Below are positions 1-10,762 of a stretch of 64,000 nucleotides of DNA, piece by piece. This DNA comes from Tersicoccus phoenicis (GTDB taxonomy: Bacteria > Actinomycetota > Actinomycetes > Actinomycetales > Micrococcaceae). The notes beneath the pieces are model-generated. The model saw only the letters and a list, made by a program, of their open reading frames with translations, had not been told where the DNA came from and ran no database searches. Position 1 is the stretch's first letter, and every line of letters begins with the position of its first letter. Both the position numbers and the translations under genes were made by a program. The stretch is from NCBI RefSeq assembly GCF_001968835.1, contig NZ_MRDE01000026.1:1-64000 (forward strand), given 5' to 3'.

Positions 1-146
1 CGGCACCTGACCACCAGCAATCGACCACACGAGCAAGGAACTCCAGTGGAAAAGCCGGGCAGACCGGCGGCCACCACACGCCCAAACGGCCACGAAGCCA
101 GCTCACCCGGAGCGGTCACCGTCACGAAGCTGATCGGTGGATCGAG

Positions 147-173
147 GCTTAAAGAGCCCCGCTCTCGGGCGGG
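147..173 (-). terminator. Possible terminator of the uracil permease gene
   Basis: On the minus strand a CCCGC stem, 6-nt loop and GCGGG stem (158-173) is followed by CTCTTTAAG. It lies about 55 nt past the permease stop. The stem is short and the T tract weak, so this is a tentative call. Nothing else is recognisable in bases 1-226. Confidence 0.4.
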
Positions 174-226
174 ACCCGCTGACTCACGGGACGGGGCCGC
201 GCCGACCGAGCAGCAAAGCAGGGGCC

Positions 227-1543
227 TCAACCCAGCCGGCTGGGTTCCGCGCCGACGTCCTCGAGGTGCTCGGGGTCCTGCACCGCCCGGGTGGCCCGGT
301 TGATCGCCGTCATGCCGTGGAAGAGCACGAGCGCGGCCGCGGTGCCGAGCGCGATGCCGGCGAAGGTTAGGTCGCCGATGCGCCAGGTGACGTCGGCGAT
401 CCCGATGATCAGGGACACGGCGGCCGTCGTCAGGTTGATCGGGTTGGCGAAGTTGACCCGGTTCTGCACCCAGATCCGCACACCGAGCATGCCGATCATG
501 CCGTAGAGGAGGATGGCGGCGCCGCCGAGCACGCCCGGGGGCACGGTGGCGATCGCCGCCCCGAACTTCGGCGAGAAGCTCAGCAGCAGTGCGGTGATCG
601 CGGCGACCCAGTAGGCCGCCGTCGAGTACACCTTGGTGGCGGCCATGACGCCGATGTTCTCCGCGTACGTCGTGGTACCCGAGCCACCGCCGGAGCCGGC
701 GAGAACGGTGGCCAGCCCGTCGGACATCAGGGCGCGGCCGGTCAGGTCGTCGAGGTTGCGGCCGGTCATCAGCGCCACCGACTTCACGTGACCGATGTTC
801 TCCGCGATCAGCACCAGCACGACCGGGACGAACAGCCCGACGACGGAGAACTGCAGTTCCGGTGCGGTGAACGGGGGCAGGCCGACCCACGGCGCCTGAT
901 CGACGGCCGCGAAGTCGACCTCGCCGCGCACCACCGCGAGGACGTACCCGACGGCGACGCCGATCAGGATGGCGAGACGCCCGAGGATGCCGCGGAACAG
1001 CACGGTGATCAGCACGATCGCGAGCAGCGTCACGACCGCCGTCACCGGTCCCTTCTCCAGATTGGCGCGAGCACTGGGAGCGAGGTTCAACCCGATCAGG
1101 GCGACGATCGAGCCGGTCACCACCGGCGGCATCAGCACCTGCAGCCAGCGGCTGCCCGCCAACTGAACCACCAGCCCCACGAGGAAGAGGACGACGCCGG
1201 CCAGCAGCACCCCGCCGAGCGCGCCGGCCATCCCGTGCTGGCTGGTCGCCGCACCGATCGGGGCGATGAACGCGAAGCTCGAGCCGAGGTAGCTGGGTAC
1301 CCGGCCCGCCGTGATGACGAGGAACAGCAGCGTGCCGATGCCCGAGAAGAACAACGTGGTGGCCGGCGGGAACCCGGTGAGCAGGGGGACCAGGAAGGTC
1401 GCACCGAACATGGCGACGACGTGCTGCATGCCGATGCCGATGGTCCGAGGCCAGCTGAGCCGTTCGTCCGGGCCGACGACGGCGCCCGGCGTGACGGTCC
1501 GACCGTCACCGTGCAGGGTCCACGAGAATCCGGGCAGTTGCAT
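227..1543 (-). CDS. NCS2-family uracil/xanthine permease
   Basis: Proton-coupled nucleobase importer of the cytoplasmic membrane (UraA/RutG type), 438 aa, the usual length. The N-terminal WTLHGDGRTVTPG and PDERLSWPRT segments, the AQH-like IGMQHVVAMFGAT helix, and a NIGVMAATKVYS segment in the second half are typical of the uracil branch of NCS2. About 12-14 hydrophobic segments alternate through the protein. The ATG at 1543 is preceded by a good AAGGGG ribosome site. It is divergent from a RutE-like reductase gene, which suggests a pyrimidine uptake or breakdown role. Family assignment is firm; the exact substrate (uracil rather than xanthine) is inferred. Confidence 0.9.
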   Translation of the reverse strand: MQLPGFSWTLHGDGRTVTPGAVVGPDERLSWPRTIGIGMQHVVAMFGATFLVPLLTGFPPATTLFFSGIGTLLFLVITAGRVPSYLGSSFAFIAPIGAATSQHGMAGALGGVLLAGVVLFLVGLVVQLAGSRWLQVLMPPVVTGSIVALIGLNLAPSARANLEKGPVTAVVTLLAIVLITVLFRGILGRLAILIGVAVGYVLAVVRGEVDFAAVDQAPWVGLPPFTAPELQFSVVGLFVPVVLVLIAENIGHVKSVALMTGRNLDDLTGRALMSDGLATVLAGSGGGSGTTTYAENIGVMAATKVYSTAAYWVAAITALLLSFSPKFGAAIATVPPGVLGGAAILLYGMIGMLGVRIWVQNRVNFANPINLTTAAVSLIIGIADVTWRIGDLTFAGIALGTAAALVLFHGMTAINRATRAVQDPEHLEDVGAEPSRLG

Positions 1544-1762
1544 GGTTCCCCTTCCGGGCGGGCGTGTGGAGGCTGCAGGACAGGATATCCGCCGTGGCGG
1601 TGACCGGCCGCCGCCCCCGCGCGGTCGGCCGCCGGGCCGGCTCGGACACGAGGTTCTCTACTGTCTCCTGTGACCGATCGAACAGCCGGAGGGGGAATCG
1701 GTACCCGGCGGCAACCCGTTGTGACGGTGGACGACACACCGCAGCCTTCCCGGGAGACAACC

Positions 1763-2383
1763 ATGACCGCACAGATCGCCGAGACCGTGCTCGACGAGGC
1801 CGCCGCCGACCTGCTGTTCCGCGCGGGACGGACCGCCAACAGCTTCACCGACGAGGACGTCACCGACGAGCAGCTGCGCGCCATCTGGGATCTGACCCGG
1901 ATGGGGCCCACGGCGTTCAACAGCCAGCCCCTCCGCATCACCTGGCTGCGCAAGGGCGCCGCCCGCGAGCGGCTGCTCGCGCACATGAGCCGCGGCAACC
2001 AGGAGAAGACGGCGGCCGCCCCCGTGGTCGCCGTCCTCTCTTTCGACAACCACTGGCACCGTCGCTTCGACGAGTTCATGCCCGGCATGGCCGAGCGCAC
2101 CGCGCCGATGGCGGAGAACTTCGCGGCCAACGAGGCGCTGAGCCACCAGATCGCGAACAACAACGCCAACATGCAGGCCGGCTACTTCATCCTGGCCGTG
2201 CGGGCGATCGGCCTGGACGCGGGCCCGATGAGCGGGTTCGACGCGGCCGGACTGGACGCCGACTTCTTCGCCGACGGGTCACAGAAGTCCTTCGCCGTCG
2301 TCAACCTCGGTCACGCCGGCGACGGCGCCTGGGGTCCGGCGAAGCCGCGCTACTCCTTCGAGGACGCGACGACGACCCTCTGA
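1763..2383 (+). CDS. RutE-like malonic semialdehyde reductase (nitroreductase fold)
   Basis: 206-aa flavin-dependent nitroreductase-fold protein, matching RutE/malonic semialdehyde reductase: the MGPTAFNSQPLRITW segment (FMN phosphate loop), NNNANMQAGYFILAVRAIGL and a C-terminal VNLGHAG are characteristic. RutE reduces the 3-carbon aldehyde made during uracil breakdown. An upstream GTG at 1670 would add 31 residues, but GGGAGA at 1752-1757 places translation at ATG 1763; a TACTGT -10 box at 1659-1664 fits transcription starting near 1671 with a leader of about 90 nt. The gene is divergent from a RutG-like permease, but no other rut genes are visible, so activity on other aldehydes or nitro compounds is possible. 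Confidence 0.8.
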   Translation: MTAQIAETVLDEAAADLLFRAGRTANSFTDEDVTDEQLRAIWDLTRMGPTAFNSQPLRITWLRKGAARERLLAHMSRGNQEKTAAAPVVAVLSFDNHWHRRFDEFMPGMAERTAPMAENFAANEALSHQIANNNANMQAGYFILAVRAIGLDAGPMSGFDAAGLDADFFADGSQKSFAVVNLGHAGDGAWGPAKPRYSFEDATTTL

Positions 2384-2428
2384 CGAGCTTCGGCCCGACG
2401 AGCCTCGGTCAGGAGAGCTTCGGTCAGG
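2384..2428. repeat. Three imperfect 15-bp tandem copies between convergent stops
   Basis: Three consecutive 15-mers of the form (C/A)GAGC(T/C)TCGG(C/T)C follow one another at 2384-2398, 2399-2413 and 2414-2428. They fill the 40-bp gap between the convergent reductase and pgm genes, and the last copy includes the pgm stop codon. Probably replication slippage. Confidence 0.6.
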
Positions 2429-4073
2429 AGATGACCGAGTCGACCAGCTTCTTCGCCTCGGCCTGCACCTCGGTCAGATGGTCCGCGCCGACGAACGACT
2501 CGGCGTAGATCTTGTACACATCCTCGGTGCCCGAGGGCCGGGCCGCGAACCACGCTCGCTCGGTCGTCACCTTCAGGCCACCGATCGGGGCCCCGTTGCC
2601 GGGCGCCTCGGTCAATTTGGCAGTGATCGGGTCCCCGGCCAGGGTGTCGGCGGTCACCTGCTCGGGGCTCAATCTGCCGAGCTTGGCCTTCTGCTCCCGG
2701 TCGGCCGCCGCATCGATCCGCGCGTACACCGGATCCCCGAACTCCGCGGTCAGTTCGGCGTAGCGCACCGCCGGGGTCTTGCCGCTGACGGCGGTGATCT
2801 CCGAGGCGAGCAGGCACAGCAGGATGCCGTCCTTGTCCGTGGACCACGGTTGCCCGTTCCGGGTCAGGAACGAGGCGCCCGCCGATTCCTCCCCGCCGAA
2901 CGCGATGCCGCCGTCGAGCAGCCCGGAGACGAACCACTTGAACCCCACCGGAACCTCGAGCAGCGACCGCCCCGTGCTGGCCGCGACCTTGTCGATGATC
3001 GAGGAGGAGACCAGCGTCTTGCCGATCGCCGAGGTCACCGGCCACCCGTCGCGGTGCCGGAACAGGTAGTCGATGGCGACGGCGAGATAGTGGTTCGGGT
3101 TCATCAGGGCGCGGGTGCCGTCGGGACCCGCGCAGACGATGCCGTGCCGGTCGGCGTCGGCGTCGTTGCCGGTCGCGATGTCGTAGTCGCCCGCCTTCTC
3201 GATCAGTGAGGCCATCGCGTAGGGCGAGGAGCAGTCCATCCGGATCTTCTCGTCCCAGTCCAGCGTCATGAACGCCCACTGCGGGTCGACGACGGGGTTG
3301 ACGACGGTCAGGTCCAGCCCGTGCCGCTCGCCGATCGCGGCCCAGTAGTCCACCGATGCGCCGCCCAGCGGATCCGCGCCGATCCGCAGGCCCGAGTTGC
3401 GGATGGCGTCCAGGTCGAGGACCTGCGGCAGGTCGTCGACGTAACCGGCCAGGAAGTCGTGGGTGCCGATGCAGTCGGCCGTGCGGGCCCGGTCGATCGG
3501 GATCCGCTTCACCCCGTGGTTGTCCTCGCCGAGGAGTTCGTTCGCCCGGTTGGCGATCCACCCGGTCGAGTCCGTGTCGGCGGGGCCGCCGGTGGGCGGG
3601 TTGTACTTGAAGCCACCGTCGGCCGGCGGGTTGTGGCTCGGGGTGACGACGATGCCGTCGGCCGTCTCCGCGTGTTGCCCACTGCGGTTCCAGGTCAGGA
3701 TCGAGTGGCTGAGGGCCGGCGTCGGCGTGTACCCGTCGCGTGCGTCGATCAGCGTCGTCACGTTGTTCGCGGCCAGGACCTCCAGCGCCGTGCTCTGCGC
3801 GGGGTCGGACAGGGCGTGGGTGTCCTTGGCCAGGAACAGGGGACCGGTGATGCCCTGCCCGGCCCGGTACTCGACGATCGCCTGCGTGATCGCGGCGATG
3901 TGCGCCTCGTTGAACGCGTTCTTCAGGCTCGACCCGCGGTGCCCCGACGTGCCGAACACGACCCGCTGGGCCGGATCGGACAGGTCGGGCTTGCGGTCGT
4001 AGTACGCGTCCAGCAGCGCGGACACGTCGATCAGGTCGCTGGGAAGGGCCACGGTGCCCGCACGATTCGCCAT
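2424..4073 (-). CDS. pgm: Phosphoglucomutase, alpha-D-glucose-phosphate specific
   Basis: Interconverts glucose 1-phosphate and glucose 6-phosphate in the cytoplasm, linking glycolysis to glycogen, trehalose and cell-wall sugar nucleotides. At 549 aa it has the length of bacterial Pgm. Visible motifs are [11 protein letters not shown] near residues 40-50, the phosphoserine loop VTPSHNPP with Ser146, the metal-binding NDADADRHG, the substrate-binding GGEESAGAS and a C-terminal [12 protein letters not shown] phosphate-binding motif. ATG 4073 (MANRAG) is preferred over an in-frame ATG four codons earlier because the family normally begins this way. Transcribed alone or read through from the monooxygenase gene upstream. 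Confidence 0.95.
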   Translation of the reverse strand: MANRAGTVALPSDLIDVSALLDAYYDRKPDLSDPAQRVVFGTSGHRGSSLKNAFNEAHIAAITQAIVEYRAGQGITGPLFLAKDTHALSDPAQSTALEVLAANNVTTLIDARDGYTPTPALSHSILTWNRSGQHAETADGIVVTPSHNPPADGGFKYNPPTGGPADTDSTGWIANRANELLGEDNHGVKRIPIDRARTADCIGTHDFLAGYVDDLPQVLDLDAIRNSGLRIGADPLGGASVDYWAAIGERHGLDLTVVNPVVDPQWAFMTLDWDEKIRMDCSSPYAMASLIEKAGDYDIATGNDADADRHGIVCAGPDGTRALMNPNHYLAVAIDYLFRHRDGWPVTSAIGKTLVSSSIIDKVAASTGRSLLEVPVGFKWFVSGLLDGGIAFGGEESAGASFLTRNGQPWSTDKDGILLCLLASEITAVSGKTPAVRYAELTAEFGDPVYARIDAAADREQKAKLGRLSPEQVTADTLAGDPITAKLTEAPGNGAPIGGLKVTTERAWFAARPSGTEDVYKIYAESFVGADHLTEVQAEAKKLVDSVIS

Positions 4074-4151
4074 GCGTCCAAGCATGTCAGAGCCCGCGCC
4101 GCCGTCAACAGGGAAGTCGCGGCCGAGACGCCGCTTGGCTACCCGCCGTCT

Positions 4152-4216
4152 GCGTTGACTATCGGATTTCGGGGCTCCAATGAGCGCAGAGAGCCCCGAA
4201 ATTCAATAGTCAACGC
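4152..4216. repeat. Long near-perfect inverted repeat (26-bp arms)
   Basis: Arms 4152-4177 and 4191-4216 match at 23 of 26 positions around a 13-nt loop; each arm begins GCGTTGACTAT at its outer end and carries ATTTCGGGGCTC at its inner end. It sits in the 215-bp gap between pgm and the monooxygenase gene. There is no T tract on either side, so it is not a classical terminator. The rest of the gap holds a low-complexity GTCGCC/GTCGAC run at 4229-4260. Confidence 0.85.
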
Positions 4217-4288
4217 GGAAGGGGCGGTCGCCGTCGCCGTCGACGTCGCCGTCGACGTTGCGGGCGCGGGAAGACGCGGGCGCCGGGT

Positions 4289-5338
4289 TCAGGAGCTGAC
4301 GGCAGACCCTGCGGGGCGCCAGCCGATGGCGGGGGCCACGTGCTCGGCGATGGTGGCCAGCATCCGGGTGTTGTATTCGACACCCAACTGGTTCGGCACG
4401 GTGAGCAGCACGGTGTCCGCGGCCTGGACGGCGGCGTCGGCGGCGAGCTGCCGCGCGATCACGTCCGGCTCACCGGTGTAGCTGCGCCCGAACCGGGCGA
4501 GCGTCTGATGGTCCACATACCCGACCTGGTCGCCGTCGTCCCCGACCCCGAAGTGGGTGCGGTCCTCGTCGGTGACCAGGGGGATGACGCTGCGGCTGAT
4601 CGAGACGCGCGGCTGCCGGTCCCAGCCGGCCTCGGCCCAGGCGGCGCGGTACTGGGCGATCTGCTCGGCCTGCGCCGCGTCGAACGGGACACCGGTGTCC
4701 TCGGTCAGCAACGTCGAGGACATCAGGTTCATCCCCTCACCGGCGGCCCACACGGCGGACGCACGGGTACCGGAGCCCCACCAGATCCGGTCCGGCAGGC
4801 CGGGGGAGAGCGGCTGGAGGCCGACGACGGCGTCGGATCGACCGGTGGTGCGCGGGTCGGAGCGGGCGACGCCGGAACCGCCGATCGCGGCACGGAAGAC
4901 GGCGGTGTGCCGGCGGGCGAGGTCGGCGTCGGTGCCGCCCTCGGCCGGCACGTACCCGAATGCCTCGTACCCGTTCCGGGCCGGCGACGGCGTGCCGCGA
5001 CTGATGCCCAGCTGCAGTCGGCCACCCGAGATCAGGTCCGCCGCGGCGGCCTCCTCGGCCGCGTAGAGCGGGTTCTCGTACCGCATGTCGATGACCCCGG
5101 TGCCGATCTCGATCCGTGACGTCCGGGCGCCGATCGCGGCCAGCAGCGGGTACGGGGCGGCCAGCTGGCGTTCGAAGTGGTGCACCCGGAAGTACGCGCC
5201 GTCGATGCCCAGCTCCTCGGCGGCGACCGCCAGCTCGATCGACTGCGTCAGCGCGTCCGCCGCCGACCGCGTGTGCGGGCCCGCCGGGTGCCAGTGGCCG
5301 AAGGACAGGAAGCCGATGCGTTTGGGGTGGGCGCTCAT
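4289..5338 (-). CDS. LLM-class flavin-dependent oxidoreductase
   Basis: 349-aa TIM-barrel monooxygenase of the bacterial-luciferase superfamily, using reduced FMN or F420. Evidence is the N-terminal IGFLSFGHWHP strand, AVAAEELGIDGAYFRVHHFERQ, the TSRIEIGTGVIDMRYENP segment and GGRLQLGISRGTP, all standard for this superfamily. The substrate cannot be inferred. The ATG follows a strong hairpin (5351-5390) by only 12 nt and no clear ribosome site is visible between them, so its expression signal is unclear. The next gene downstream is pgm, 215 bp away. Confidence 0.85.
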   Translation of the reverse strand: MSAHPKRIGFLSFGHWHPAGPHTRSAADALTQSIELAVAAEELGIDGAYFRVHHFERQLAAPYPLLAAIGARTSRIEIGTGVIDMRYENPLYAAEEAAAADLISGGRLQLGISRGTPSPARNGYEAFGYVPAEGGTDADLARRHTAVFRAAIGGSGVARSDPRTTGRSDAVVGLQPLSPGLPDRIWWGSGTRASAVWAAGEGMNLMSSTLLTEDTGVPFDAAQAEQIAQYRAAWAEAGWDRQPRVSISRSVIPLVTDEDRTHFGVGDDGDQVGYVDHQTLARFGRSYTGEPDVIARQLAADAAVQAADTVLLTVPNQLGVEYNTRMLATIAEHVAPAIGWRPAGSAVSS

Positions 5339-5350
5339 GTGGAGCGAGAA

Positions 5351-5390
5351 CGCCGGAGGGCGGCCGGGCTATTCCGGCCGCCCTCCGGCG
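5351..5390 (-). terminator. Strong hairpin terminator after the peptide transporter
   Basis: Perfect 17-bp arms 5351-5367 and 5374-5390 (CGCCGGAGGGCGGCCGG and its complement) around a 6-nt loop. It lies 32 nt past the POT transporter stop and ends 12 nt before the start codon of the monooxygenase gene. No T tract follows. It could also act as a 5-prime leader structure for the monooxygenase mRNA. Confidence 0.75.
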
Positions 5391-5422
5391 TCGCGTCCCG
5401 TGAGCGCACCGAACGCGGCGGG

Positions 5423-6901
<1,479 letters not shown>

Positions 6902-6989
6902 GCTTCTATCGTGACACCGGTCGACGTGCAACAGGGGTCCACCCACCGGCGAACGTGGCGCGGATCATACCGATCCGAGCCGCTGGAGA

Positions 6990-8387
6990 TCAGCCGACCC
7001 GCGACGGTTCCCGCCCGCCGTCGTCGATCGACTCCGGAGCCGCGCCGGCGGGGAACTCCTCGTCGAGGTAGGTGCGCTTCTTGTTCGGCAGGAAGACGAT
7101 GTACACCACCAGGGAGATGACGATCGTGATGGTCACGTAGGTGAAGAGCCACTCCTTGTGCCCGGAGCTGGAGAGCCACGAGCCGATGAACGGCACCGTG
7201 CCGCCGAACAGCGAGTTCGCGACCGCATAGCCCAGGCCCACCCCGAGGGCCCGCACCGAGGCCGGGAAGAGCTCCGCCTTGACGATCGCGCTGACCGAGG
7301 TGTAGTTCACCACGATCAGCAGGCCCGCGAGCATGAGCCAGAACGCGATGAACGGGTCCCGGACGCCGGCGAGGGTGGACATGATCGGCCACGTGAAGAC
7401 GGCCCCGAGCACCCCGAACACGATGAGTTGGGCCTTACGGCCGATCTTGTCCGAGAGCAACCCGAACAGCGGGTGCAGGAGCATGTACACGAACAATGCC
7501 CAGAAGTTGATCACCGAGGTCTGTGTCTTGGGGATCTGCGAGACGCTGTTCATGAAGTTGAGGATGTACGTCGTGTACAGGTAGAAGGCGCACGTGCCGC
7601 CCATGGTCAGGAACACGACGACGACGAACGGCTTCCAGTGCTTGGTGAAGAGCAGCTTCAGGCTGCCGGGCTCGGCGGCGCTGGTCCGGGCGCCGTGGGT
7701 CTTCGCCGCGGCGACCTGCTGCGGGGAGATGGTCTCGTCCATCGAGCGCCGCAGCCACAGGACCACGAGCGCGGCGACGGCGCCGATCGCGAACGGGATG
7801 CGCCAGCCCCACGCCTTCAGCTCCGCCTCGGCGAGCACGTTCTGGAGGATGATCAGGGTCAGCAGGGCGAGGACCTGCCCGCCGACCAGGGTGACGTACT
7901 GGAAACTGGAGAAGAAGCCGCGGCGCTTGGCGGTGGCGACCTCGGACATGTACGTGGCGGCGGTGCCGTACTCGCCGCCCACCGAGAAACCCTGGAGCAG
8001 GCGCGAGGCGTACATGAGCACGGTGGACCAGGCGCCGATCTGCGCGACGCCGGGCAGCACGGCGACGAGCAGGGAGCCGGCCGCCATCAGGGTCACGCTG
8101 AGCGTCAGCGCCGCTCGGCGGCCGCGGCGGTCGGCGTAGCGGCCGAAGAACCAGGAGCCGACCGGGCGCATCAGGAACGTCAGGGCGAACGTCAGGTACG
8201 CGTCGATCTGTGCCTGGACCGGGTCCTTGGTGCTGAAGAAGTAGGTCGCGAAGTACGCCGAGAAGGCGGCATACACGTAGAGGTCGTACCACTCGATCAG
8301 GTTCCCTGCGGAGCCCTTGAGGGTGTTGGCGATGGCGCGCCGCGTCACTGCGGCGCCAACGGCCGTCCGGGGCTGGGTGATGGTCAT
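6990..8387 (-). CDS. MFS permease, alpha-ketoglutarate/dicarboxylate (KgtP/ProP-like) type
   Basis: 465-aa MHS-family proton symporter with 12 predicted helices. Motifs are GNLIEWYDLYVYAAFSAYFA in TM1, the RPVGSWFFGRYADRRGRR loop 2-3 signature and LQGFSVGGEYGTAATYMSE in TM5, all typical of KgtP, ShiA and ProP relatives that import organic acids or osmolytes. ATG 8387 is supported by TAGCGT 7 nt upstream (leaderless-type promoter, box at 8395-8400); the longer open frame upstream is not family-like. It is divergent from a two-component/TAXI operon that probably regulates it. The substrate is inferred as a carboxylate. Confidence 0.88.
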   Translation of the reverse strand: MTITQPRTAVGAAVTRRAIANTLKGSAGNLIEWYDLYVYAAFSAYFATYFFSTKDPVQAQIDAYLTFALTFLMRPVGSWFFGRYADRRGRRAALTLSVTLMAAGSLLVAVLPGVAQIGAWSTVLMYASRLLQGFSVGGEYGTAATYMSEVATAKRRGFFSSFQYVTLVGGQVLALLTLIILQNVLAEAELKAWGWRIPFAIGAVAALVVLWLRRSMDETISPQQVAAAKTHGARTSAAEPGSLKLLFTKHWKPFVVVVFLTMGGTCAFYLYTTYILNFMNSVSQIPKTQTSVINFWALFVYMLLHPLFGLLSDKIGRKAQLIVFGVLGAVFTWPIMSTLAGVRDPFIAFWLMLAGLLIVVNYTSVSAIVKAELFPASVRALGVGLGYAVANSLFGGTVPFIGSWLSSSGHKEWLFTYVTITIVISLVVYIVFLPNKKRTYLDEEFPAGAAPESIDDGGREPSRVG

Positions 8388-8444
8388 GCCGTCGACGCTA
8401 GGGGTGACGACGGACACAGCCCAAGCCGGCGGCGGCATTCCTAA

Positions 8445-8458
8445 CACTTCCTTAAGTG
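8445..8458. promoter_or_regulatory. Palindrome in the divergent permease/two-component promoter region
   Basis: CACTT-CCTT-AAGTG lies in the 156-bp region between the divergent MFS permease and response-regulator genes, in a locally AT-richer patch. This is the expected place for an operator of the adjacent OmpR-family regulator. No consensus is known to me, so the assignment rests on position and symmetry. Confidence 0.4.
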
Positions 8459-8543
8459 AGCGCGCCGGCCGGTACTCTCGGGCGTGGACCGCGGGCAGAA
8501 CCGGACGGCGCCAGCCAGAGCAGTCAGTGGGGTGGATCGGGGC

Positions 8544-9236
8544 ATGCGGGTGTTGATCGTCGAGGACGACGACGCGATGGCGGCTGCGCTGATGGCCTCC
8601 GTGCGGCCGGCAGGACATGGTCCGGCACGCGTGAGCAGGGGCGCGGATGCCCTGCTGACGCACCGGGACCACGACCTGATCCTGCTCGACCTGGGCCTGC
8701 CGGACATGGACGGGTTGGACGTGCTCCGCAAGCTCCGCCGGGTCACCGACGCTCCGATCCTCGTCCTCACGGCTCGAGACGACGAGCGCAGTGTGGTCCT
8801 CGGCCTGCGGTCCGGTGCGGACGACTACCTCGTCAAACCGGTCAAGCTCGTGGAGCTGCTGGCCCGCATCGAGGCGGTGACCAGGCGGGTGGCACGGACC
8901 ACCGACGGCGGGACCGAGCCCCGCCGGCTCCGGATCGGCGAGGTGGACATCGACCTCGACCGGCGAGTGGCCGCCGTCGGGTCCCGCGTCCTGAGCCTCA
9001 CCGCCACCGAGTACGACCTCCTGGTGCTCCTGGCCAGGAACGCCGGCTCGGTGGTGACCCGGGAACAGATCCTCGACGCCCTGTGGGGTGACGCGTTCGT
9101 GGCCTCGTCCCGCTCCCTCGACGTCCACCTGACGGGGCTGCGGTCCAAGCTGAGGCTGCCCGGTTTCCTGATCAACGTCCGGGGCGTCGGATACCGCGTC
9201 GAGGGCGCCGCTCACGACCGGGACGGCTCGCCGTGA
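8544..9236 (+). CDS. OmpR-family response regulator (TctD-like)
   Basis: 230-aa two-component regulator. Residues 1-120 form the receiver domain: acidic pocket EDDD at 7-10, phospho-acceptor Asp49 in LLDLGLPD, Thr in LVLTARDD and Lys in DDYLVKP. The C-terminal winged helix includes LSLTATEYDLLVLLARN and VRGVGYRVE. ATG 8544 (MRVLIVEDD) is preferred over a start 20 codons upstream because the receiver strand begins there. It overlaps the kinase gene by 4 bp (GTGA), forming an operon with the kinase and a TAXI protein. Confidence 0.92.
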   Translation: MRVLIVEDDDAMAAALMASVRPAGHGPARVSRGADALLTHRDHDLILLDLGLPDMDGLDVLRKLRRVTDAPILVLTARDDERSVVLGLRSGADDYLVKPVKLVELLARIEAVTRRVARTTDGGTEPRRLRIGEVDIDLDRRVAAVGSRVLSLTATEYDLLVLLARNAGSVVTREQILDALWGDAFVASSRSLDVHLTGLRSKLRLPGFLINVRGVGYRVEGAAHDRDGSP

Positions 9237-10762
9237 GGGTGCGGGTCCTCGGGATCCTGAGCCTGTTCTCCGTCCTCATCGTCGTCGCCGTCGCCGCTTC
9301 GATCCTCACCTCGGTCAGCCGTGAGCTGACCCAGGAACTGCAGATCAACCGGGTCGCGGCACTCAATCGATTCGCGCAGCTGGCCGACGACGCGGTGAGC
9401 ACCGGGGACACGAGCCAACTCCAACGGGACATGAACCGCTACTCGCAGCTCTACGGCGAGGGCATCGTGGTCCACACACCGCAGGCGACGCTCACCTCCG
9501 GCGGCCTGAGCCCGGACCGTGCTGACGTGCGGGATTCGATCGGACGCGCGCGCCTGAACCTCGCCGACACCGCGCTCGCGCCGGTGCAGCCGTTCGGCCC
9601 CCGATCCGAGGTGATCGCCCGCTCGTTCGGGACGGCGAGCCAGGTCCTCGGCGAGGCGGCGCTCGACGTCGACCTCGGCGCGGCGCGGCAGAAGCTGCGC
9701 GAGCGCTGGCTTCTGGTCGTGCTGGCGGCCGTCGCGGGGTGGACGCTCCTGCTCCTGGGGGCCGCGCGGGTCACGGGGTGGGTCCTGCGTCCGGTCCACC
9801 GGCTCACGGACGCGGTCGCGGCGTTCGAGGAGTCCGGGCGGGCGACCCGGCTGCGGGAGGAAGGCCCACCGGAACTCCAACGGCTCAGCCGCGCCTTCTC
9901 GGCCATGGCCGAGCACGTCGCGGCGAGCATGGACTCCCAGCGCCAGCTCATCGCCGACGCCTCCCACCAGCTCCGCAACCCCGTGGGTGCTTTGCGCCTT
10001 CGGGCCGACCTGCTCGCCCTCGAACTCGACGCCCCCGCCCAGCGCGCCGCGGCGGCGGGCCTGACCCGGGAGCTGGAGCACGTCGAGGGAGTGCTCGACG
10101 GGGTGCTCCGGCTGGCGGCGGCCGAACACCGGGTGCAGGAAGGCGCGGTGACCGGGGCGGGCCTCGTGCTCGGCGAGCGCGCCCAACACGTCGACCCCTG
10201 GCCGGTCCTGCAGGAGGCGGTCGAGCGGGCCGAACCGGCCGCCGTCAGCGCCGGTGCCCGGCTCGAGCTCGCCCCTCCGCCCTCCCCGTCGCTGAGGGTG
10301 GTGAGCAACCGGTCGGATCTGGCCGACATGGTTGACGAGCTGATCGGGAATGCCGTCAAGTACGCGCCCGGAGCGACGATCCGCGTCGGCGTCCGTGCCG
10401 AGGCGGGGCGGAGTGGCGAGACGGCGCCGGGTGGGGAGGCGGTTCAGCAGGATCGCGTGGTCGCCCTCGTGGTGACGGACGACGGCCCGGGTCTGAGCGA
10501 GCAGGAGCTCGCCGCGGCGACGACGCGCTTCTGGCGCTCGCCGCAGCACAGCGCCACCCCCGGCACGGGACTCGGCCTGGCCATCGTGGCCCGGCTCGCG
10601 GAGGCGAACGGTGCCCGGCTGGTGCTCGCAACGGCCCAGCCCCACGGGCTGGTGGCCCGCGTCGAGTTCCGCGCGACGCGCCAGGTGCCTGCGTCGGGCC
10701 CTGGCTCCCCGGACGGGGACGACGAGGCGGGGCGGCACGGACGGGCTCGGCCCGATGCGTGA
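9233..10762 (+). CDS. Sensor histidine kinase (TctE-like)
   Basis: 509-aa membrane kinase. An N-terminal helix (about residues 3-25) and a second helix (about 160-182) bracket an extracytoplasmic sensor region of about 135 residues. Then come a HAMP linker, the dimerisation helix with DASHQLRNPVGALR carrying the phospho-histidine, and an ATPase domain with NAVKYAP (N box), VTDDGPGLSEQEL (G1) and GTGLGLAIVARLAEANG (G2). GTG 9233 overlaps the regulator stop. Its 3-prime end overlaps the TAXI gene by 8 bp, so sensing and ligand binding appear to be made together. Confidence 0.92.
   Translation: MRVRVLGILSLFSVLIVVAVAASILTSVSRELTQELQINRVAALNRFAQLADDAVSTGDTSQLQRDMNRYSQLYGEGIVVHTPQATLTSGGLSPDRADVRDSIGRARLNLADTALAPVQPFGPRSEVIARSFGTASQVLGEAALDVDLGAARQKLRERWLLVVLAAVAGWTLLLLGAARVTGWVLRPVHRLTDAVAAFEESGRATRLREEGPPELQRLSRAFSAMAEHVAASMDSQRQLIADASHQLRNPVGALRLRADLLALELDAPAQRAAAAGLTRELEHVEGVLDGVLRLAAAEHRVQEGAVTGAGLVLGERAQHVDPWPVLQEAVERAEPAAVSAGARLELAPPPSPSLRVVSNRSDLADMVDELIGNAVKYAPGATIRVGVRAEAGRSGETAPGGEAVQQDRVVALVVTDDGPGLSEQELAAATTRFWRSPQHSATPGTGLGLAIVARLAEANGARLVLATAQPHGLVARVEFRATRQVPASGPGSPDGDDEAGRHGRARPDA

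Noticed and set aside
1670-1762. Upstream GTG start for the RutE-like gene, despite a TACTGT box 5 nt before it
   Set aside because: The 31 extra residues are not family-like, and a good ribosome site precedes ATG 1763; the box more likely marks the transcription start of a leader.
4152-4216. Inverted repeat as the terminal repeats of an insertion sequence
   Set aside because: Only 13 nt lie between the arms, so no transposase fits; no flanking target duplication was seen.
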